NCBI GenBank assembly: GCA_028280485.1
Contig: JANQLS010000079.1
Coordinates: 1-41,363 of the forward strand
From: Planctomycetota bacterium
GTDB lineage: Bacteria; Planctomycetota; UBA8108; JACQVS01
Length of the DNA: 41,363 nt
Direction: 5' to 3'
The notes beneath the pieces are model-generated. The model was not told the origin of the DNA. It saw only the letters and a list, made by a program, of their open reading frames with translations, and ran no database searches. This document shows, piece after piece, positions 35,622 to 41,363 of this stretch (position 1 is its first letter; each line of letters begins with the position of its first letter). Both the position numbers and the translations under genes were made by a program.

Positions 35622-35707
35622 TTCCCCTCGCTAGCGCTTCGGGCTAGTTAACAGAGGTGCCATTAAGAATGGTATCCTTAACTAGCCCGAAGCGCTAGCG
35701 AGGGGAA
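35622..35707. repeat. Inverted pair of the same repeat (30-bp arms), second locus
   Basis: The left arm 35622-35651 starts TTCCCCTCGCTAGCGC and ends TAGTTAA. The right arm 35678-35707 is its exact reverse complement. The 26-base centre contains a further CCATT-AAG-AATGG hairpin, so one long stem-loop can form. Compared with the first locus the two copies are turned outward instead of inward: here the TTAA ends face each other, and there the GAGGG ends do. It lies between the stop of the oxidoreductase and the convergent DUF1501 gene. Confidence 0.92.
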
Positions 35708-35760
35708 TGAAGGATAATTTTAATTGGGATCAACCGATTCCCATCGAAATGGGCGTAACC

Positions 35761-35784
35761 AGCCAAACTTTTACAAGTTTGGCT
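35761..35784. terminator. Hairpin between convergent genes, possible terminator
   Basis: AGCCAAACTT (35761-35770) and AAGTTTGGCT (35775-35784) form a perfect 10-bp stem with loop TTAC. The following T content is poor on both strands. It lies 9 bases beyond the stop of the minus-strand DUF1501 gene, so it may still mark its mRNA end. Confidence 0.5.
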
Positions 35785-35792
35785 ACTTTGAA

Positions 35793-37142
35793 CTACGCGA
35801 AAATCTCTCGAACCACCTTACCCCCATCAGGACCAGTCAATCGATGCTCACGTCCTTGATGGAAGTAAGTCAAGGTGTCGTGGCGAAGCCCCATCAACTC
35901 TAAGATGGTAGCGTGTAAATCTCTGAAGTGAATTCGCCCATCGATGGCTTTCAAACCGGTGTCATCCGTTTTACCGTAAGTAAATCCCCGCTTTACTCCA
36001 CCACCGGCAAGCCAAAAGGTAAATCCTCTAGGATTGTGGCCCGTTTCATCTTTTTTAGCGTTGGGCAGCATGCCGGGTCGCCCGAACTCACCTCCCCAAA
36101 CGACCAACGTATCATCGAGTAAACCCCGTTGATCAAGATCTTCAAGCAATGCTGCGATAGGGGCGTCGACCGATTCACAACAAGCTTTTACATCTCGTTT
36201 ATGATTGGTATGAGTATCCCAGCCTCCCTGAGCGATTTCTACGAAGCGGACTCCGGCTTCGATAAATCTACGGGCGAGTAAACACTGACGGCCAAAATCG
36301 GATGGCCGACAAGTACCTACTGAGATGTTTTTACCTACGCGGTATTTTTCTTTGATGTGATCCGGCTCAGTCGAAATATCTAAAATATTTTGGGCTTCCG
36401 TTTGCATGCGAAAGCCAAGCTCCATCGATTGGATAACACTTTCAAGTTTCGGATCTTCGAATCGATTCTTTTGATGACGACGATTCAACTTTTGAATCAA
36501 TGAAAGTTGTTTTTGACGCGAAGCCAAAGGCAAATGATCCGTAGCAACATTTTCCAATGTTGCTTTCGACATGCTTTCCCCATTTTTCCCGATTGCCGTT
36601 CCTTCGTAAATCGAGGGAAGAAAGTTACTGGAGTAGGTGGTGGCTTCATGAGCATTCAAACTGATGAAACCTGGTAGGTTCTGATTCTCAGTGCCTAAGC
36701 CGTACGTGACCCATGAACCTAAACTCGGCCTCGGACGAAATCGCTCTCCCGTGTGAAGCTGCAAAAAGGATTGAGCGTGATTTCCGGTATCACAATACAT
36801 TCCGTTGAGCACGCAAAGCTTGTCAGCTTGTTGAGCAATGTGAGGCATCAATTCAGAAACCCACATGCCATTGTGACCATGGCGTTGAAATTTAAACGCG
36901 GACCCAGGATGGGGTTTCTTACCGACTTGAGGCTTGTAGTCAAAAGTATCGAGATTGGCTGGCCCTCCACTCATGCATAAGAAAATCACGCGCTTGGCCC
37001 GTTGGCGAAGTGGAGGTAACTTTTCTTTTAATGACGCAGCGGAGCTGGCAAGGGCTTGTTCTCCACACAGGGCACTCAATGCGAGATAACCGAATCCGCA
37101 GGAGGCCGACTGAAGCATTTGGCGTCGAGAAAGGAGTTTCAT
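35793..37142 (-). CDS. DUF1501 family protein with Tat signal
   Basis: About 449 residues from ATG 37142 (in-frame alternatives at 37148, 37154 and 37181). The Tat signal begins at once: LLSRRQMLQ with the arginines at 6-7, then a Gly/Ala/Leu stretch. DUF1501 landmarks are VIFLCMSGGPANLDTFDYKP, GVRFVEIAQGGWDTHTNH, GGEFGRPGMLPNAKKDETGHN and FHQGREHRLTGPDGG near the end. It follows the PSCyt1/DUF1549/DUF1553 gene, whose stop is at 37159-37161, so the two are translationally coupled. This pairing is the usual planctomycete arrangement. Its function is unproven; export by Tat suggests a folded cofactor or metal. Confidence 0.9.
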   Translation of the reverse strand: MKLLSRRQMLQSASCGFGYLALSALCGEQALASSAASLKEKLPPLRQRAKRVIFLCMSGGPANLDTFDYKPQVGKKPHPGSAFKFQRHGHNGMWVSELMPHIAQQADKLCVLNGMYCDTGNHAQSFLQLHTGERFRPRPSLGSWVTYGLGTENQNLPGFISLNAHEATTYSSNFLPSIYEGTAIGKNGESMSKATLENVATDHLPLASRQKQLSLIQKLNRRHQKNRFEDPKLESVIQSMELGFRMQTEAQNILDISTEPDHIKEKYRVGKNISVGTCRPSDFGRQCLLARRFIEAGVRFVEIAQGGWDTHTNHKRDVKACCESVDAPIAALLEDLDQRGLLDDTLVVWGGEFGRPGMLPNAKKDETGHNPRGFTFWLAGGGVKRGFTYGKTDDTGLKAIDGRIHFRDLHATILELMGLRHDTLTYFHQGREHRLTGPDGGKVVREIFA

Positions 37143-37158
37143 ACCCATGATCATTCCA

Positions 37159-40122
37159 TCAATCGATATATCTAAATTCATTGCTGGCCAACAAAGCCTG
37201 AATGAGACTGGCCCAAGCTCGAATGGAAGCCGAATCTGCTTCCCCTAATTCTCTCTCAACTGCCCTGACGAGTGCAAGTCCTTCTTGGATCTCATCTTCT
37301 TGAGGAGTTCGTTTTAAGATAGCTTGGAAGATACTTTCGATTTTTTGAACTTCCGTTAATGCAACGTTTTGAGCCAGTTTCCTTGAATAATGCTGCGATT
37401 GTTCAATCAACCAGGGATTGTTGAGTAGAAAGAGCGCCTGGCTGGGCTGATTCGTGATTTCACGTTTCCCGTGAACTCGAACCGAAGTGGGAAAATCAAA
37501 AGCGGCTAATTCTGGCGGGGGGGAGTTCCTGAGCATACAGAGATAAACACTTCGGTGAGCACTCGGTTGGTGCAAATACTTGGCTTCGCCGGGAGGCCAA
37601 TTGATGAGCTTATCGATCTTAGCAACTGCTGATTCTTGGCCCGGTTTTAAATTGAGCGTAGAACAAGCTTGAAGGATGGAATCACGAAGGGATTCAGCAT
37701 CGAGACGACGCCTTAAATGACGGCTGTAATGAATGTTGTTCGTGTCACGAACTTTGCTTTTCTTTTGAAGAGGATCACTGCTCAAACGATAAGTTCGACT
37801 GAGAACGATCTTTCGAATTAACAGTTTGACCGACCAGTCATTCTTGATGAATTGAAGGGCTAAATGATCAAGAAGCTCGGGATGCGTTGGCTTCTCTCCG
37901 TAGCTACCAAAATCATCCACGGTTGAAACTAAGGTTTGCCCAAAGAGATGATGCCATACGCGATTCACCATCACTCTCGAAGTTTGGGGATGTTGAGGAT
38001 GGGTTAACCATTCAGCCAACTCTAATCGGCCACTCGAAGTCTTAGGCATTTTCGGAGGGCGAGTAAATGACCCTAAGGAAGTTAAAACTCCCCGAGGAGT
38101 CGAAGGACCCAGCTTTCTTGAATTGCCATCGATATTGATCTTACAGTCTTCGATCTTTGCTTTATCGCGGGCACCCATAGCGAAATGTACCTGCTTAGTC
38201 CCTCTTTTGTGTCCGGACGCACGGTGAAGACTTAAACACTCATTCCTATTTAAAGCTCGTTCAAAAATAGCGAGATGAGCTAAACCACCTTTTAAAGGCG
38301 AAAATTGATCGTTCCTCGCTCCCACAAAAATTCGGCTTCCCTCAGGTGCAGAAATTTTAAATTGTGCTTCGATCTCTGGTTTCTCTACACCATTCAAATA
38401 CAACCGAACTTTTTCACCTGAGCGAGTGAGAACCAAATGATTCCACGTCCCCTCAAGAAGGATGGTGGAGCTCCCCACCAATTGGTCGTGTTTTTGTCCG
38501 TTCCAGAAATAAAGCTTCCCGGTATGCTTCGCGTCATGCTTCCCCCCGATTCCAATGTGATCTCCCTCTTGCTGCTTATCTCCATTCTTAGCATGTGAAA
38601 AAAGATAAGCAGTAATGGGTCTCGCAGTATTACCGACATCATTTCGAAACCAAAAGGATACTGAATAGTTATCGCGAGGGATTTCTCGCTCAACTCGAAA
38701 TCGACCGCTCTCCATCACCGCATGTTCACTTTTTGAAAACGTTACTTTATTTTCGGTGATGAGCGTTGCAGGTTTTTCTTTAAGGGAGGAATAGATGGCG
38801 GGTTTTAATCTCCTGATCGCTTCTTCGTAGTTTCCAGGAAAGGTAATCGCCTTAGTATTTGAATTCTTAGTTTCGTCTAAACTATCGACCAACTTATGGA
38901 GAGGAGTTGCTGGAGCTGTCAATTTTTCATTGGCCGCTAAACCCCACATCGTTTGTGTGCTTTTAAATATTCCAGCGAGAGAATAGTAATCTTTGGTTGG
39001 AATCGGATCGTGCTTATGATCGTGGCATCGAGCACAAGCAACACTTAAACCCATGAAAGCTGTGCTGATAGTATCGATTTGATCATTCACCACATCCATT
39101 TCAAAGTTTTGATTCATAGCTAAGGCCGGCTTCCAACCTAAGGCCAAGAATCCAGTACCCACTAGATTACGGTTTCTTTCCTCGACCGTCTTATAGGGCA
39201 GTAAGTCTCCAGCGATCTGTTCTTTAATAAATCGATCGTAAGGTGTATCGCGATTGAAAGCATCGATGACATAATCTCGATAACGCCAAGCATGAGGAAA
39301 GGTGGGATTTCGCCCCAAACCATCATTCCCATTCGATTCACCGTAACGAGCTATGTCCAGCCAATGCCTCCCCCACCGTTCACCGAACTGACTAGAAGTG
39401 AGTAAATGATCGACCAAGGCTTTAAGGGCTGCTTCACCCTTCTCAAGGTAAGCTGTCTTAAACTTTACTATTTCTTGGAAGGAAGGCTGTAACCCGATGA
39501 GGTCCACATAAAGTCGTCGAATGAGAACTTCAGGTGAGGCATCCTGAGTGGGATTCAGTTGCGCCTTCTCCATTCGCGCTAAAATATAATGATCTAAGGA
39601 ATCTTGAGGCCAAGATTCATTCTTTACTTTGGGGATCGGATAGTCCTTAACCGGATTAAAGGACCAAGGGAGCGATTGTTTATTCTTAGCTTCTTTAGGA
39701 TTGAGCTTCCGAGGATCAGGAGCGCCAATTTCAATCCATCTTCGAAAGTCTGCCACGATAGCAGGACTCAGTTTTTCTTCAGGAGGCATCTCCAAGCCAT
39801 CGGTATGGAGGAGCGCTTTTAAGATCAAACTCTCGTTTGGCTTTTTTAGATTGATAACTGATCCCGATTCCCCTCCTTTGATCAATCCATCTTTGTAATC
39901 TAATTTGAGATTAGCTCCGAGCTTCTTAGCTTTCCCCGAGTGACATTTGTAACAATGATTGGCGAGGACGGGGCGGATTTTAGTTTCGAAGAATTTGAGA
40001 TGAGATGGTTTTAGATTTTCAGCATATAAGGATTTTGTATCAAAACCTAAGAACGATACTTGAAAAGTACAGAGAAGTGCAGCGATCAAATTGAAGTTGT
40101 TAGAGAATTTTTTAAGGCGCAT
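37159..40122 (-). CDS. PSCyt1 / DUF1549 / LamG-like / DUF1553 exported protein
   Basis: A 987-residue protein with a hydrophobic N-terminus (about 10-27) as signal. A planctomycete cytochrome-C-like domain (PSCyt1, about 40-130) has heme motif CYKCH at 57-61 and a possible axial Met in LEMPPEE. DUF1549 follows (about 166-390: WPQDSLDHYILARMEKA, RHWLDIARYGESNGNDG, CARCHDHKHDPIPTKDYY; this second CxxCH is also a possible heme site). A LamG-like beta-sandwich (about 470-640: YSVSFWFRND, WNHLVLTRSGEKVRLYLNG) is inserted before DUF1553 (about 700-970: VNRVWHHLFGQTLVSTVDDFG). The family is strongly expanded in planctomycetes; a role in extracellular redox or polymer metabolism is only inferred. It is coupled to the DUF1501 gene. 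Confidence 0.92.
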   Translation of the reverse strand: MRLKKFSNNFNLIAALLCTFQVSFLGFDTKSLYAENLKPSHLKFFETKIRPVLANHCYKCHSGKAKKLGANLKLDYKDGLIKGGESGSVINLKKPNESLILKALLHTDGLEMPPEEKLSPAIVADFRRWIEIGAPDPRKLNPKEAKNKQSLPWSFNPVKDYPIPKVKNESWPQDSLDHYILARMEKAQLNPTQDASPEVLIRRLYVDLIGLQPSFQEIVKFKTAYLEKGEAALKALVDHLLTSSQFGERWGRHWLDIARYGESNGNDGLGRNPTFPHAWRYRDYVIDAFNRDTPYDRFIKEQIAGDLLPYKTVEERNRNLVGTGFLALGWKPALAMNQNFEMDVVNDQIDTISTAFMGLSVACARCHDHKHDPIPTKDYYSLAGIFKSTQTMWGLAANEKLTAPATPLHKLVDSLDETKNSNTKAITFPGNYEEAIRRLKPAIYSSLKEKPATLITENKVTFSKSEHAVMESGRFRVEREIPRDNYSVSFWFRNDVGNTARPITAYLFSHAKNGDKQQEGDHIGIGGKHDAKHTGKLYFWNGQKHDQLVGSSTILLEGTWNHLVLTRSGEKVRLYLNGVEKPEIEAQFKISAPEGSRIFVGARNDQFSPLKGGLAHLAIFERALNRNECLSLHRASGHKRGTKQVHFAMGARDKAKIEDCKINIDGNSRKLGPSTPRGVLTSLGSFTRPPKMPKTSSGRLELAEWLTHPQHPQTSRVMVNRVWHHLFGQTLVSTVDDFGSYGEKPTHPELLDHLALQFIKNDWSVKLLIRKIVLSRTYRLSSDPLQKKSKVRDTNNIHYSRHLRRRLDAESLRDSILQACSTLNLKPGQESAVAKIDKLINWPPGEAKYLHQPSAHRSVYLCMLRNSPPPELAAFDFPTSVRVHGKREITNQPSQALFLLNNPWLIEQSQHYSRKLAQNVALTEVQKIESIFQAILKRTPQEDEIQEGLALVRAVERELGEADSASIRAWASLIQALLASNEFRYID

Positions 40123-40312
40123 CGTCTAAATGAAATACTTATAAAATCAAATCAAGTTGAAATTAAGCTTAAAGCCTTTTGGGTTAGAAATCCTTTACTA
40201 TAAGTTTAATTTTTTGGGATCTAACCTGTATTTTATTTAATTTAAAGACTACCCTTTTCGATACCAAGATCCAAGACAAAGTTCCCCTATAACCCGAATT
40301 AGCAGCTGAAGA

Positions 40313-41363
40313 ATGCCGCAAATGAATACAAAGAAAATGCAGCTAAAGAAAAACCTCTTATTTGTCATCTCAGTGGCAAGCTTCAATTTTGTTGCCATCA
40401 GCTGCCAGCAAAGTGTTTCCGATTCACATAAGGACCACGAAATCTACTGGCTTGAAGAGGGAACAATAATTGACGGCATCAATGATAAAGGACAAGCTTT
40501 GTGCAGAGTCTCGGGTAAGGATAAAAAAACTTATTCCAAAGTAGTTATTAATTTGTTGAGTGGGGAAGAAAAAATAATCACCTCACCCAACCCTAAGTTC
40601 CCATTAATTGTTTCTAACGCGATCAACACCCATGAAACTTTTGCAGGGAGCATCCAAGAAACATTCCCGGGCACAAAATCTAAAGCAACTGTCTTTTTTA
40701 AAAATTCTCCCTCAATTGAGATAAGGTCTCCAAATACAAAGAGTATCTTGAAGCCTTTAGCAATCAATGACTCCAATGAAGTTGTAGGCTATTCGTATGA
40801 AAAAGAACAAAGTATAGTTCCATACGATTCTTTTTTTGAAACTCAGAACACTAAAGCTTTTCACTGGTCAAAAGAAAAGGGATTTGTTGATACCCATCCA
40901 ACTATAAACGCCAATGAAACTCGCTTCCTGGATATCAATAATTCTGGATTGATACTTGGCGCTCTCCTTAGAGAAGAAAAATGAACCTACTTTGTTTACC
41001 AGAAGGGAGAAGCCACAATACTCGACTCTTCAGTTCTTGGGAAAAAAGATCTTCGTCCTGCTGGCTTCAACGACCGAGGAGAAATTTTGTTTGCTTATCT
41101 AAAACTAGAAGAACCAGCAAGCGCAGCAAAAACTATTAATCCAAATAGCGATGAATACAAGAATCGTAAAGACGATGTAATAACTGGAATTTGGTCAAAA
41201 TCAAAAGGCTTCAAAAAGATTGAAAGCCGTGAAGAAATCAACATCTCAGCACCTTTAGGCTTAGATAACCATGGAAGAGTCTTAATAGAGTCGGGCAGCA
41301 TGAGCAAACCAAAGTATTATCTTTATGATGATGGAAAATTTACCTTATTAGAATACCTCAACT
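40313..41363 (+). pseudogene. HAF-repeat-like lipoprotein gene interrupted by in-frame TGA (3' end beyond the window)
   Basis: The frame starts at ATG 40313 (alternatives 40322, 40337) and has a lipoprotein signal ending AISC. The first 223 residues end at TGA 40982-40984, but the same frame stays open to the window end and continues the same kind of sequence (TYFVYQKGEATILDSS, then GFNDRGEILFAYL). Repeats such as AINDSNEVVGYSY, DINNSGLILGALL, GFNDRGEIL and GLDNHGRVLIESG occur on both sides of the stop. They resemble HAF-type extracellular repeats, probably beta-propeller blades. The simplest reading is one gene with a single nonsense change; a sequencing error or stop readthrough are alternatives. 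The function is unknown. Confidence 0.7.

Noticed and set aside
40982..40984. Selenocysteine codon
   Set aside because: No redox-type motif surrounds the TGA and no clear stem-loop follows it; a nonsense change or sequence error is simpler.

Overview
The window looks like a chromosomal segment of a planctomycete (Planctomycetota), probably marine or a polysaccharide-degrading relative. This rests on gene families typical of that phylum: two DUF1501 proteins with Tat signals, a PSCyt1/DUF1549/DUF1553 protein, five secreted sulfatases, a Tat-exported Gfo/Idh/MocA oxidoreductase, an ECF sigma factor of the Planctomycetes type, and three exported proteins with planctomycete dockerin-like EF-hand pairs. 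Base composition is moderate (mid-40s % GC by eye). No rRNA, tRNA, CRISPR array, integrase or transposase was found.

Layout. 1-4741: the 3' end of a PLP-dependent threonine dehydratase-like gene, an S41 peptidase lipoprotein, a very small putative exported protein, a DUF1501 protein and an exported beta-sandwich-like protein. 5050-8724: a 1224-residue CotH-kinase/lamin-tail/dockerin protein. 8725-9489: a non-coding block holding 12 copies of a short palindrome (TACC-N-GGTA), arranged as four groups of three. 9490-12657: a DUF5722-type putative glycoside hydrolase and a protein with helical repeats plus a LamG-like domain. 12853-20003: an ECF sigma factor divergent from a roughly 2060-residue LamG/subtilase/cohesin-like/HYR/dockerin-like protein that ends at a strong terminator. 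20176-33111: a beta-propeller-like protein, five sulfatases, a globin, an epoxide-hydrolase-like lipoprotein and three small proteins of unknown function. 33376-40122: a vWA protein with an N-terminal dockerin-like pair, the Gfo/Idh/MocA protein and the DUF1501/DUF1549-DUF1553 pair. 40313-end: a HAF-repeat-like lipoprotein gene interrupted by one in-frame TGA.

How the genes may work together. The sulfatases, the putative glycoside hydrolase and the Gfo/Idh/MocA oxidoreductase fit desulfation and breakdown of sulfated polysaccharides outside the cytoplasm. The dockerin-like and cohesin-like modules suggest assembly or anchoring of large secreted proteins. The sulfatases need formylglycine maturation, and no maturase is visible here. 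The genes are mostly single units on both strands rather than one operon.

The most unusual structures are non-coding. The first is the palindrome block at 8763-9375. It appears to be built from four related units, two in each orientation, with a strand-composition switch in the middle. The second is a 27-30 bp repeat present four times as two perfect inverted pairs (28561-28620 and 35622-35707), which resembles REPIN-type elements.
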